From Chitinophagaceae bacterium UBA1931 (GTDB lineage: Bacteria; Bacteroidota; Bacteroidia; Chitinophagales; Chitinophagaceae), in NCBI GenBank assembly GCA_002337125.1, contig DDFJ01000004.1, positions 669,832 to 733,831 of the forward strand: 64,000 nucleotides of DNA, written 5' to 3'. Positions within the stretch are counted from its first letter, which is position 1. Every line of letters starts with the position of its first letter. The notes below the pieces were generated by a model, which saw only the letters and a program-made list of their open reading frames with translations, searched no databases and was not told the origin of the DNA. A program made the position numbers and the translations under genes. This document shows, piece after piece, positions 45,101 to 52,346 of the stretch.

Positions 45101-45948
45101 GGATCAAACAATTCAAATTGCCTGAAGTTTAATGGAAGCGGAATGAAATAACTGGTTGTACGCAGAATAAGCAATACTGCTACAAGAAAAACAGCACCGG
45201 TAAGAAATGATTTTTTTTGTACAAGATCAACTGCCGAACGATGAAGAAACAGCAGGAAGAAAAACATTGCCAGCAACCGCAGCAACACTGTTATTCCATT
45301 AAGAGGCTGCAGGTAATTCTTTTTATCTTTCAGCCAGAACAATGTGGTACCGTTCCTGCTTTTAACTTCCAGCTCCGATTTTGAAACATCACTGATTGAG
45401 TAATACTGTTCAATACCGTTTACATAAGCAAAACCGTTACTCAGATCTTCTGTAGTAACAAAGTAATTCCATTTTACAGGAATCAGTGCCATTGCAAAAA
45501 TGGAATTGCCCTCTTTCTGCACAAACTCTTTTTTGTAAACAGTGTAATAGCCGTTAATGAGTTGTTCAAACCAAACACCATCGGCACGCTGCCACAAATT
45601 ACTGCCGGGTAATATTACCTGTGTGTTCCAGAATCTTGTCTGAAATCCATCAGTACTTTCGGATGCAACAAAAATGAAATAGTCTTTTCTCAGCAGTGTA
45701 TTAAACTCTTTTTCATTGTACTTGCCATTGTTTAACTTCCTGATTAGTGCTGTATCGCTGAGAATGGATTCGAAATCTTTTTCCCTGTTATTAATGCCAC
45801 GTTGCAGTATTTTCTTTACCTGTGCAGGCGCAGAAGTATACGACCAGTAATATTGAAAAAGATAAGAAAACGTAAGCAACCATCCCGCAAGAAGAAGCAG
45901 GTAACCATTTTTATAAAAGAGATTGCGGATGGTTTTAATGTGGCTCAA
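42199..45948 (-). CDS. Large multi-pass sensor histidine kinase (NtrY-like)
   Basis: 1249 aa. One N-terminal helix, an extracytoplasmic domain of about 180 residues, a block of about six to eight membrane helices (about 220-480), a second extracytoplasmic part with sensor-like segments up to about 930, another helix (about 935-960), HAMP, then HisKA with His1040 in ARQVAHEIKNPLTPMK and a HATPase domain (NLIRNAFEAAGDD, DNGQGI, TSGTGLGLAMC). The H-box PLTPMK is typical of NtrY-type kinases. No response regulator in the operon (DUF3667, mazG, kinase; gaps 3 and 6 bases). The signal is unknown. Confidence 0.88.
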   Translation of the reverse strand: MSHIKTIRNLFYKNGYLLLLAGWLLTFSYLFQYYWSYTSAPAQVKKILQRGINNREKDFESILSDTALIRKLNNGKYNEKEFNTLLRKDYFIFVASESTDGFQTRFWNTQVILPGSNLWQRADGVWFEQLINGYYTVYKKEFVQKEGNSIFAMALIPVKWNYFVTTEDLSNGFAYVNGIEQYYSISDVSKSELEVKSRNGTTLFWLKDKKNYLQPLNGITVLLRLLAMFFFLLFLHRSAVDLVQKKSFLTGAVFLVAVLLILRTTSYFIPLPLNFRQFELFDPAVYGSNNFLKSLGDLLINSFLLLWVVSFIRKYSPQKLFDFKINDKAGIAIVSVAIVSLTILFGNITRSLVADSQISFDVTNFFGLINSFSFFGFIVLGCLALNYYLVAERLILYLKKFAKDKQGVQYIAVAVTGLLYLTVTINSGSVSFHLSLLIWVLLVILLMNEPDAELGFLASGGRNVFWLFFFSLSLTVMLVTQNAEREWEDRKRMAEKLSLQTDPSAESLLGIAFRNLRSDFLSDNFYRFTTPGNNQYLKDSLIGEHFSGYLNKFDSEVYTFDELEAPLYNADSISFNTLNLIFKLQSKPTSVRDWQYHEESFDKFYYIARKEVKDTSSNKILGYVFILSRPKHYSDEKIASQLFSKVTNPLPESMPEYSYAVYKNKELINSFNDYPFPIHLNNVQAEQLSYKKVQRNGYSELWYTSANLTVIVAKQENRLLETITLFAYLFFVFLLMMAAFRSIQFLTRTGFNLTRWKEELQLTFRSQVHTTIIGISILSFVVIGISTIFFFINRHSRNNKERLSRTIRIMQGEVENALKEHAMFDDVLKVYDDVTAGDLQAKVNRISEIHGVDINIYDPAGNLRISSQPYYYNKGMLSRKTNPRAFYKLSKEYLVQSIEDERVGSRSYMSIYMPVRDEEGKTYAYINIPYFTSQNELKQEISSFLVTLINLNAFVFLIAGLIAFFVTGRITSSFTIISEKMKQVKLGMANEEIKWNRNDEIGELVQQYNKMVKQLEESASLLARSEREGAWREMARQVAHEIKNPLTPMKLSIQYLQKAVDSNSPDTKNISQGVAKTLVEQIDYLSNIASDFSSFANIANPKLEKVDLAKSIKSVVDLFSMDEDGEVIYEPGAEVAVMADKTQLNRLFTNLIRNAFEAAGDDKKPVVQISYTITDGKVLVRLADNGQGIAPELHEKIFYPNFTTKTSGTGLGLAMCKSIVENMKGEIWFETEQQTGSTFFVELPVLDNQ

Positions 45949-45954
45949 AATAGT

Positions 45955-46740
45955 TTATTCAGCTTGTTTATTGCGTGCTTTAATCCGGTTCCAGATTTCA
46001 TCCATTTCGTCCAGCGTCATTTTTGCCAGTTCTTTTCCTTCGCTGTTTGCTTCCTTTTCCATTTGCAAAAACCGCTGCATGAACTTCCTGTTGGTACGTT
46101 CTAAAGCATGGTCAGCATCAATCTGCAAAAACCGTGCATAATTCACCAGGGAAAAGAATACATCGCCCATCTCCTCTTCCATCTTATCCATGTCACCAGC
46201 CTGCACCACTTCTTTCAGCTCATTCATTTCTTCTTCAATTTTTTCAAACACCTGGTCTTTATTTTCCCATTCAAACCCCACCTGCTTTACTTTTTCCTGA
46301 ATGCGTATGGCTTTAATCATGGAAGGCAACCCTTTGGGCACACCACCCAGTACCGATTTCTTTCCTTCTTTCATCTTCAGTTTTTCCCAGTTGCGTTTCA
46401 CATCGTCTTCATCATTAACTGTTACATCACCATAAATATGCGGATGACGTGCAATAAGCTTTTCACAAATTCCATTGATCACTTCGGTTAATGTAAACTG
46501 CTCCTGCTCCAGTCCAATCTTTGCATAGAACACAATATGCAGCAACATATCGCCCAGCTCTTCTTTAATATGTTTCCAGTCGTTATCTGTAATTGCATCG
46601 GCCAGTTCATAGGTTTCTTCAATGGTTAAAGGCCTCAATGTTTCAATGGTTTGTTTTTTATCCCATGGACATTTCTCTCTTAAATCGTCCATAATTGAAA
46701 CCAATCTTAAAAATGCATCCTGTACCGGTTGATTGCTCAT
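45955..46740 (-). CDS. mazG: Nucleoside triphosphate pyrophosphohydrolase MazG
   Basis: 261 aa, the length of full two-domain MazG. Hydrolyses NTPs to NMP and pyrophosphate, cleaning the nucleotide pool and in E. coli lowering ppGpp. Motifs: REKCPWDKKQTIETLRPLTIEETYELADAI and the EExxE-type helix KEELGDMLLHIVFYA, repeated in the C-terminal domain as EEEMGDVFFSLVNYARF. Middle gene of a three-gene operon. Confidence 0.95.
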   Translation of the reverse strand: MSNQPVQDAFLRLVSIMDDLREKCPWDKKQTIETLRPLTIEETYELADAITDNDWKHIKEELGDMLLHIVFYAKIGLEQEQFTLTEVINGICEKLIARHPHIYGDVTVNDEDDVKRNWEKLKMKEGKKSVLGGVPKGLPSMIKAIRIQEKVKQVGFEWENKDQVFEKIEEEMNELKEVVQAGDMDKMEEEMGDVFFSLVNYARFLQIDADHALERTNRKFMQRFLQMEKEANSEGKELAKMTLDEMDEIWNRIKARNKQAE

Positions 46741-46743
46741 ACT

Positions 46744-47799
46744 TTACATGTTAAAAAATGAATAAGAGAAAAATGCTGTAAATAAAATAATGTTTAAAAT
46801 AAACGTCATGAATAAAAGCAATATAAATTTCAAAATTGTTTTACCTCTTTTCTGCTGGTATACCCTGCGCATTGCTTTATACAGGTAAACAAACATCAGC
46901 ATCCACAATACAAATTTAAGCCAGCCAAAACTCCAGCCCGTTGTATCCTGTAATTTACCTAAACTGAAAATGGCCAGCAAAAACAGAAACGCAAACACAA
47001 ACAGATGAATGGTGAAGATGAGATGGCCCACATAATAAGAATTCCTGTGCCTGATGTAAAGCAATGAAAAGATCAGTGCAAAAAATGGCAATGAAACAAA
47101 CAGCATTTTTGGCAATGAATGCAGCACATATTCCACCAAATCGTTGGCAAATGTTTTCCAGTCGTTGCCATAAATTTCCTTTAGTTTAATAAGCCGGTGT
47201 GCCATTGCACGTTCAAACCAGTTGCTTTTTTTATCAGCCGGAAGTGTTTGCTGAATGGAATCATACTCAGCAATTGATTTGTATTTTATAAAACCTCTTC
47301 CGGCAGAATCAAAGTTGATGTGCAATTCACCATCTTTGGAATCAGGAACAACCTGCTTCACCAAATCAGAATCTTGCTTATTACCTGCATTTTTCAATGC
47401 CCGCTCCTGCAGATCAACAGCAGGTTGATTCAGTGTTACTTCATTTGAATTTTCAACTGCCTTTTTGCTTTTGTGAGATGATTCAGAAAAGAAAGAGAAA
47501 AACAGGATGAAGAAGAAAGCTGAAGTAAACACATACATCCGTACCGGGTTCATGTAGCTGGCTCTTCTTCCCCGAATATATTCTACAGTTAAAAAGCCCG
47601 GTTTAAACAGCAGGTAACGGAGTGATGTAAGAAACTTACCTTCAAAATGTGTGATATCGTTAAAGAAATGAACAACCAGTTCCCAGGCCGATTCTTTAGG
47701 CTCTGTATTTTCCTGGCCGCATACATGGCAATACCTGCCAAACACCCTTGCGTTGCAGTTTAAACAGTTTTTTTCTTTCCGCTCTTTGCCATGCGACAT
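46744..47799 (-). CDS. DUF3667 membrane protein
   Basis: 351 aa from the ATG at 47799 (MSHGKERKEK). An N-terminal zinc-ribbon-like segment (CLNCNARVFGRYCHVCGQ) leads into a conserved stretch FFNDITHFEGKFLTSLRYLLFKPGFLTVEYIRGRRASYMNPVRMYVFTS-like in DUF3667, then about four to five membrane helices. The frame is open for 26 codons further up, but TACTTTTA, a near -7 box on the minus strand at 47815-47822, lies between, supporting the shorter form. Function of the family unknown. Confidence 0.8.
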   Translation of the reverse strand: MSHGKERKEKNCLNCNARVFGRYCHVCGQENTEPKESAWELVVHFFNDITHFEGKFLTSLRYLLFKPGFLTVEYIRGRRASYMNPVRMYVFTSAFFFILFFSFFSESSHKSKKAVENSNEVTLNQPAVDLQERALKNAGNKQDSDLVKQVVPDSKDGELHINFDSAGRGFIKYKSIAEYDSIQQTLPADKKSNWFERAMAHRLIKLKEIYGNDWKTFANDLVEYVLHSLPKMLFVSLPFFALIFSLLYIRHRNSYYVGHLIFTIHLFVFAFLFLLAIFSLGKLQDTTGWSFGWLKFVLWMLMFVYLYKAMRRVYQQKRGKTILKFILLLFMTFILNIILFTAFFSYSFFNM

Positions 47800-47897
47800 T
47801 TGCTGAAGTTTTGCTAAAAGTAAAAAATAGCCGACAACTTTCGCCAAGTTTTGGACTTTCACAACATTTTTAAACAAACAGGAAAATCAGAATAAAA

Positions 47898-47905
47898 TAT
47901 CTTTG
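47898..47905 (+). promoter_or_regulatory. -7 box (TATCTTTG)
   Basis: Exact TAnnTTTG, 7 bases before the ATG of the YD-repeat-like gene. Confidence 0.5.
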
Positions 47906-47912
47906 ACAAACT

Positions 47913-48755
47913 ATGCCAACAAAACATTTCATATTCATGCTTGCAGTTGTACTGCTTTTTGCAGCTGAAGCACCTGCGCAGATTTATTATAAAGATGTGC
48001 TTACTGCAAAGCAAACTTCAGAACAGCTGAAATTGTACAAATCAAATAAAACAAGGAAAGTTGTACTTAATTCGTTTGAAGGCACTGGTGAGCCAACTGA
48101 TAAGTTTATCTGTTACCAGGAAATTGCACCCGGATTTAATTTCATCAAAACATTTACACAAAGCATTCAAACACTGCAATCGGTTTTGGTGAGCCAGTTT
48201 AATGCAAAGGGACAACTCATCCGCAGTTCGGACAGTTCAAATACCACGCTGAATGTTACCACTTACAGTTATGATGCACAGGGAAGATTACTGGTTGCCG
48301 AATCATTTTCGCAGGCATATGCCTATCAAACAAAAGAAACAGAAAAGCATTTGTGGAGTTATGATTCAACCGGCTTTCCGCAAAAGCTGTTGCGCATTAA
48401 AAACGGAAGCGACACTGCAGTGATTGAATTTAAACCTGATGAAAAAGGAAATCCCGGCGAAGAAATATGGTTCAGCAAAGGACAAGAAACACAGCATTGG
48501 TATTACTATTACGACCAGAACAGGCGTTTAACCGATATTGTACGTTTTAATGATAAAGCACGCAAGCTGCTGCCCGATTATTTATTTGAATACAATGATC
48601 AGTCGCAGTTAACGCAAATGATTGCCGTGCAGGCAGGCAGCAGCAATTATGTAATATGGCGTTATCAATACAATGCACAGGGATTAAAAACCCGTGAAAG
48701 CATTTACAGCAAGCAAAAAGAACTGATGGGCTACATTACTTACAGCTATCAGTAA
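47913..48755 (+). CDS. Secreted YD/RHS-like repeat protein
   Basis: 280 aa. Signal peptide (to about residue 22, EAPAQ), then repeated beta units of the form TYSYDAQGRLL, LFEYNDQSQL and RYQYNAQGLKTRE, the pattern of YD (RHS-like) repeats, which build extended beta sheets or shells. Only about four to six units are present, so it is not a full RHS toxin, and no toxin domain follows. Likely periplasmic or surface; role unknown. Confidence 0.72.
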   Translation: MPTKHFIFMLAVVLLFAAEAPAQIYYKDVLTAKQTSEQLKLYKSNKTRKVVLNSFEGTGEPTDKFICYQEIAPGFNFIKTFTQSIQTLQSVLVSQFNAKGQLIRSSDSSNTTLNVTTYSYDAQGRLLVAESFSQAYAYQTKETEKHLWSYDSTGFPQKLLRIKNGSDTAVIEFKPDEKGNPGEEIWFSKGQETQHWYYYYDQNRRLTDIVRFNDKARKLLPDYLFEYNDQSQLTQMIAVQAGSSNYVIWRYQYNAQGLKTRESIYSKQKELMGYITYSYQ

Positions 48756-48808
48756 GAGCAATTACAACAATGCGATAAAAAACTTTTTAAAAAAGATGCA
48801 GTAGTTTT

Positions 48809-48839
48809 TTTGTCAATTAAAAGTGCTTCTTTACATTTG
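48809..48839 (+). promoter_or_regulatory. tRNA promoter, perfect TTTG-N19-TAnnTTTG
   Basis: TTTG at 48809-48812 and TACATTTG at 48832-48839 with exactly 19 bases between, the textbook Bacteroidota promoter. It drives tRNA-Gly, which starts 23 bases later. Confidence 0.8.
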
Positions 48840-48861
48840 CACCCCCAACGTTCTTTTACAA

Positions 48862-48937
<76 letters not shown>

Positions 48938-48964
48938 AATCCCGCTCTATGCGGGATTTTTTTT
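48938..48964 (+). terminator. Terminator after tRNA-Gly
   Basis: AATCCCGC / GCGGGATT with a 5-nt loop, then six further T. Confidence 0.8.
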
Positions 48965-48976
48965 CACCTCTTTGGA

Positions 48977-49062
48977 GCCCCGGTGGTGGAATTGGTAGAC
49001 ACGCAGGACTTAAAATCCTGTGACCCGCAACGGTCGTAACGGTTCAACTCCGTTCCGGGGCA
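48977..49062 (+). tRNA. tRNA-Leu (UAA)
   Basis: 86-nt class II tRNA: acceptor GCCCCGG / CCGGGGC, anticodon stem CAGGA / TCCTG around CTTAAAA (anticodon TAA), long variable arm (CCCGCAACGGTCG region), T-arm AACGG / CCGTT. CCA is not encoded. Its 3' part from base 49020 is duplicated at 49373 behind a GIY-YIG gene. Confidence 0.96.
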
Positions 49063-49095
49063 CATTTAAAGCAACGAAAGTTGCTTTTTTTGTTT
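49020..49095 (+). repeat. 76-bp direct repeat, copy 1 (tRNA-Leu 3' part plus terminator)
   Basis: Starts with GTGACCCGCAACGG at the 3' edge of the anticodon stem and includes the variable arm, T-arm, acceptor strand, and a hairpin terminator (AAAGCAAC / GTTGCTTT). Ends one base before the GIY-YIG start codon. Identical base for base to 49373-49448. Confidence 0.95.
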
Positions 49096-49350
49096 ATGGC
49101 AACCTGGTTTGTTTATATACTCTACTCGCCGAAATGCAACAGGTATTATGTTGGATATTCGCATGATGTGCAGGAAAGATTACAACGCCATAACAGCGGC
49201 AAAGTAACCGCTACTAAAAACTGCATCCCCTATACATTAAAAGCATTCAAGGAGTTTGATACAGCGATTGATGCCCGCAGGGAAGAATTGCGAATTAAAA
49301 AAATGAAGAGCAGGATTTATATCGAAAAATTAATTGAAGGTAATTGGTAA
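49096..49350 (+). CDS. GIY-YIG nuclease family protein
   Basis: 84 aa. Single GIY-YIG domain: FVYILYSPKCNRYYVGYS carries the two signature strands (VYI and YVG), ERLQRHNSG holds the conserved Arg, and EELRIKKMKSRIYIEKLI is the C-terminal helix typical of small stand-alone members. Related proteins are endonucleases (UvrC N-terminus, Slx1, homing nucleases). It starts at ATG 49096, the base after the first 76-bp repeat, and ends 22 bases before the second copy, so it is the only gene in a 353-bp repeated-end unit. Nuclease activity and tRNA-gene targeting are inference. Confidence 0.88.
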   Translation: MATWFVYILYSPKCNRYYVGYSHDVQERLQRHNSGKVTATKNCIPYTLKAFKEFDTAIDARREELRIKKMKSRIYIEKLIEGNW

Positions 49351-49372
49351 GCAGCCCCGATCTACAATCGGG

Positions 49373-49448
49373 GTGACCCGCAACGGTCGTAACGGTTCAA
49401 CTCCGTTCCGGGGCACATTTAAAGCAACGAAAGTTGCTTTTTTTGTTT
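49373..49448 (+). repeat. 76-bp direct repeat, copy 2 (orphan tRNA-Leu 3' part)
   Basis: Exact second copy of 49020-49095. The bases before it, 49349-49372, contain AATTGGTA as in the tRNA D-arm and an inverted repeat CCCCGAT / ATCGGGG in the anticodon-arm position, but no matching 5' acceptor strand. It is therefore a pseudo-tRNA fragment and not a second tRNA. Confidence 0.95.
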
Positions 49449-49560
49449 CAGCCTTCTGTATCAGTTTTCACCATTATTCTTGTTCAACAGTATTACTGCA
49501 CTCAACTGGTGCGACGCAAGGAACGATGCCAGCTGTACTGTAGCTGGTTTCAATACATAA
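49449..49560. other. Short gap with one hairpin, no gene
   Basis: Between the orphan tRNA fragment and the next terminator. It contains CCAGCT / AGCTGG with a 7-nt loop at 49529-49547 and no convincing reading frame. Confidence 0.3.
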
Positions 49561-49584
49561 AAAAAACCGCCACATGGGCGGTTT
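49561..49584 (-). terminator. Terminator of the 67-aa gene
   Basis: AACCGCC / GGCGGTT hairpin; on the minus strand it is followed by a run of eight T. Confidence 0.8.
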
Positions 49585-49603
49585 ACTTTATAAGAAGAAA
49601 GTT

Positions 49604-49807
49604 TTACTTGTATTTGGGATTGTACAGTGTGCTTTCAGGAACGTTTACCTGTGGTTTTCCTTTGTAGCGTGAATTGTACAGTTTGTAACAACCGCCCAGC
49701 AAAAAAGCAACGATTGCGAATAATTTTACATAAAACAGAAACCTGGATGATGCTACCCAGTTACTGGTGATATCTTTTTCGTTTTCTTTATTGATTACTT
49801 CAGCCAT
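49604..49807 (-). CDS. Small single-pass membrane protein, unknown
   Basis: 67 aa. A charged N-terminus (MAEVINKENEKDITSNW), one transmembrane helix (about residues 23-43, FYVKLFAIVAFLLGGCY), and a basic extracytoplasmic or cytoplasmic tail. Supported as a gene by a -7 box 19 bases upstream and a terminator 20 bases downstream. No family recognised. Confidence 0.65.
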   Translation of the reverse strand: MAEVINKENEKDITSNWVASSRFLFYVKLFAIVAFLLGGCYKLYNSRYKGKPQVNVPESTLYNPKYK

Positions 49808-49826
49808 GGCAGTTATTTTTTCGTTG

Positions 49827-49834
49827 CAAATGTA
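49827..49834 (-). promoter_or_regulatory. -7 box (TACATTTG) for the 67-aa gene
   Basis: The minus strand reads TACATTTG, an exact match, 19 bases before the ATG at 49807. Confidence 0.5.
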
Positions 49835-49850
49835 AGGGATGATTGTAAAC

Positions 49851-50876
49851 TTAAGATGATTTAGTTTTCACAATTTCTGAAAAAGTTTTCCTCTTTTTCA
49901 CAAAATACTGCCAAACCACATTTCCGGGGTAAACACCCTTTGCCGGTGCATAACCAGCCTTATCAGGTCTGAAGGTTTTGAACAGCCAGCCGGCATAATG
50001 CAAATGAGCTTTGACTACTGCCCACCAGTACGATGGTTTACCTGTTGCCAACTCCTTCCATGCCGAGACTGCATCAAGCAAAAGCCGGAATGGGATTTTC
50101 CAGATCAATTGCCCCAATGGCAGGTTCTTGGTAATCATGACGAGGTTGTTCCTGAAGTTGAGGTACACTTTGCGTGGATTACCTGTAGGGAGTGTTCCGC
50201 CACCTACATGGTACACCACCGATTGCGGACATACATAAACCAGATGACCGTGACGCTGCAGCCTCCAGCAGAGATCAATTTCCTCCTGGTGAGCAAAGAA
50301 ATAATCATCAAACCCATTCATTTCATGAAATGCTTTTGACCTGATGAACAAAGCTGCACCGCTTGCCCAGAAAACAGGAACTGTATCATTGTACTGGCCT
50401 TTATCTTCTTCCAGCACATCAAAAATCCTTCCCCTGGAAAAAGGATATCCATACGCATCAATCCAACCCCCACTTGCACCGGCATATTCAAACAGGTGTT
50501 TGTTGTGATATGCCAGCAGTTTGGGCTGGCAGGCTGCAATTACCGTATTGCTTTCCATGAGTTCAATAACAGGTTCAATCCAGTTGGGCTCCACTTCCAC
50601 ATCGCTGTTGAGCAACACGTAATAATCAGCTTCCACCTGCTTTAAAAAGAAGTTATAGCCTTTGGCAAAACCATAGTTTTCACTGCTGGTAAGCATTTCA
50701 ACCGACGGAAAATTTTGCTGTACAAAAGAAACTGAATCATCGGTGGATGCATTGTCAGCAACAATAATCCGTTTATTGGAATAAGTTGAAGCGGTTACAA
50801 AAGGAAGGAACTGTTCAAGGAATTTTTTCCCGTTCCAGTTAAGAATAACAACAGCAACTGATGGTTGTGAATGCAA
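49851..50876 (-). CDS. Family 2 glycosyltransferase
   Basis: 341 aa if started at the TTG at 50876. GT-A fold: SVAVVILNWNGKKFLEQFL at the start, ADNASTDDS, ENYGFAKGYN, LLNSDVEV (metal-binding DxD-like), WASGAALFIR, DDYFFAHQEEIDLCWRLQ and YHVGGGTL. This set is typical of rhamnosyl- or related sugar transferases for surface polysaccharides. No ATG exists before the domain; the open frame further upstream overlaps the divergent kinase gene and has no domain content. AATATTTG, a partial -7 box, precedes the TTG. Sugar donor and acceptor unknown. Confidence 0.85.
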   Translation of the reverse strand: MHSQPSVAVVILNWNGKKFLEQFLPFVTASTYSNKRIIVADNASTDDSVSFVQQNFPSVEMLTSSENYGFAKGYNFFLKQVEADYYVLLNSDVEVEPNWIEPVIELMESNTVIAACQPKLLAYHNKHLFEYAGASGGWIDAYGYPFSRGRIFDVLEEDKGQYNDTVPVFWASGAALFIRSKAFHEMNGFDDYFFAHQEEIDLCWRLQRHGHLVYVCPQSVVYHVGGGTLPTGNPRKVYLNFRNNLVMITKNLPLGQLIWKIPFRLLLDAVSAWKELATGKPSYWWAVVKAHLHYAGWLFKTFRPDKAGYAPAKGVYPGNVVWQYFVKKRKTFSEIVKTKSS

Positions 50877-50936
50877 GTGTGACAAATATTTTTTCAAAAA
50901 TAGCAGTTGGCAGCCAAACCTTGTATAAATTGGGGC

Positions 50937-52085
50937 ATGCTTGGTCAATATTTTAACTGGCGAACACTTCTTGCACTGGTAGCAATTGGTATTGTAACCG
51001 GAACCATTTTTTATTCGAACTATCTTGCCGGTAAGATTGCGAAAGATGAACGCATGAAAGTGGAGCAATGGGTTGAAGCAGGAAAGTTCCTGATTAATGC
51101 ACCTGTTGATGCAGACACCAAACTGCCATCGCTGATAAGAAATGAGCAAAAATCAATTCCCATTATTGAAACGGATGAGAAAGACAGTGTGGTGAGTTTT
51201 ATTAATATCGATTCATCAAAAATTGCAGAAGATCCTGGTTATATCTATAAAAAATTAAAAGAGTTTAAGGGACAAAATCCGCCCATTATTCTGCAGGTGA
51301 GTAAAGAGCCATTGCTGATTAATAAATATTACTACGGCTCATCTTTTCTATTACTGGAGATCCGTTACTTTCCATTAGCACAGTTATTAGTTGTTGCCTT
51401 GTTTATTATTGTTACGATTGTATCATTACAAACAAGAAACAAATCAACCCAAAACCAGGTATGGGCAGGTATGGCTAAGGAAACAGCCCATCAGTTAGGC
51501 ACCCCGGTTACTTCATTGCAGGGCTGGGTTGAAATGCTGAAAGAAACACCCGGCAGTGAACAAATATCGACCGAGATTGAAAAAGATGTAAAACGTTTGC
51601 GGCTTGTAAGCGACCGTTTTGGGAAGATTGGAAGCAGGCCGCAACTTGAACCGCATGATGCAGTGAAGCAGGTGGAAGAAATGGTGGAATACATCCGCAA
51701 AAGAGCAACAGGCAAGGTTCATTTTGAGGTATTGAAAAACAGCCAGGAAATGGTAGCTGCACTTTCGCCCCCTTTGTTTGACTGGGTGATTGAAAACCTG
51801 CTGAAGAATGCTCTTGATGCCATGGACGGAAAGGGATCAATTAAAGTACAGATGTACAACGAAGAAAAAACAGTTGTGATTGATGTAAGCGATACAGGCA
51901 AGGGAATTGCTTCTCAAAACCTGAACAGGGTGTTTAAGCCGGGTTTTACTACGAAAAAAAGGGGTTGGGGTCTTGGCCTGTCGCTGAGCAAACGGATTAT
52001 TGAACAATACCATAAGGGACAACTGTATGTAAAACATTCGGAGCTGGGTAAAGGCACTACGTTCAGAATTATATTGAAGAAGTAG
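50937..52085 (+). CDS. Sensor histidine kinase, HQLGTP type
   Basis: 382 aa from the ATG at 50937. Two membrane helices (about 8-30 and 142-162) enclose a periplasmic domain of about 110 residues. HisKA-like box AKETAHQLGTPVTSLQGW has phospho-acceptor His185, with Gln in place of the usual Glu/Asp. The HATPase domain shows NLLKNALDAMDG, DTGKGI and GWGLGLSLSKR. The start was chosen because TAAATTGG, a near -7 box, ends 3 bases upstream. No adjacent response regulator. The stop codon is the first base triplet of a heptamer array. Confidence 0.88.
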   Translation: MLGQYFNWRTLLALVAIGIVTGTIFYSNYLAGKIAKDERMKVEQWVEAGKFLINAPVDADTKLPSLIRNEQKSIPIIETDEKDSVVSFINIDSSKIAEDPGYIYKKLKEFKGQNPPIILQVSKEPLLINKYYYGSSFLLLEIRYFPLAQLLVVALFIIVTIVSLQTRNKSTQNQVWAGMAKETAHQLGTPVTSLQGWVEMLKETPGSEQISTEIEKDVKRLRLVSDRFGKIGSRPQLEPHDAVKQVEEMVEYIRKRATGKVHFEVLKNSQEMVAALSPPLFDWVIENLLKNALDAMDGKGSIKVQMYNEEKTVVIDVSDTGKGIASQNLNRVFKPGFTTKKRGWGLGLSLSKRIIEQYHKGQLYVKHSELGKGTTFRIILKK

Positions 52086-52166
52086 CCGGGAGTTGGTAGT
52101 CGTTAGCCGATAGTTGATAGCCGGTAGTCTTTAGCTGATAGTCATTAGTCGGGAGTGGATAGTTGT
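52083..52166 (+). repeat. Heptamer array, 12 units of TAGYYRN type
   Basis: Twelve consecutive 7-base units such as TAGCCGG, TAGTCGT, TAGCCGA, TAGTTGA, TAGTCTT and TAGTCAT. The first TAG is the kinase stop codon. Units vary at positions 4-7; two begin GAG. Confidence 0.8.
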
Positions 52167-52193
52167 TTTAAAACGACTCCAGTTCCAAATAAA

Positions 52194-52225
52194 TTTGATT
52201 GAATGGGAGGAGCACTTTACATTTG
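52194..52225 (+). promoter_or_regulatory. Promoter of the tRNA-Leu(GAG) locus
   Basis: TTTG at 52194-52197, a 20-base spacer, and TACATTTG at 52218-52225, the same form as the tRNA-Gly promoter. A 5' tRNA fragment begins 10 bases later, but the intact tRNA only 121 bases later. Confidence 0.75.
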
Positions 52226-52235
52226 CAACCCCAAA

Positions 52236-52248
52236 GCCCAGGTGTTGA
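52236..52248 (+). repeat. 13-base copy of the tRNA-Leu(GAG) 5' end
   Basis: GCCCAGGTGTTGA, identical to the first 13 bases of the intact tRNA at 52347. It sits at the spacing from the promoter where the tRNA itself would be expected. Confidence 0.85.
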
Positions 52249-52344
52249 TTTATTCTGTGGCTTTTGACAAGATCTGAAGTAAGGAAGAAAGAAAAGTATT
52301 TAAAATCAGGTATTGGAAAAGAATTCCTGAAGAATTTGAAATAA
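52249..52344 (+). pseudogene. GIY-YIG nuclease remnant (C-terminal 31 codons)
   Basis: The frame from 52249 reads FILWLLTRSEVRKKEKYL, then KSGIGKEFLKNLK and a TAA stop at 52342-52344. The TRxExRKKEKYLKSGxGKEFLK pattern is the usual C-terminal helix of small GIY-YIG proteins. An in-frame TGA directly precedes it (inside the duplicated tRNA end), and there is no GIY-YIG core, so only a truncated tail survives. It fills the space between the two 13-base tRNA copies. Family assignment rests on this short tail and should be confirmed by a profile search. Confidence 0.65.
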
Positions 52345-52346
52345 CT

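Noticed and set aside
49334..49434. Second tRNA overlapping the end of the GIY-YIG gene
   Set aside because: It has a perfect T-arm and 3' acceptor strand, but no matching 5' acceptor strand, and position 33 is not T. It is the orphan half of the 76-bp duplication.
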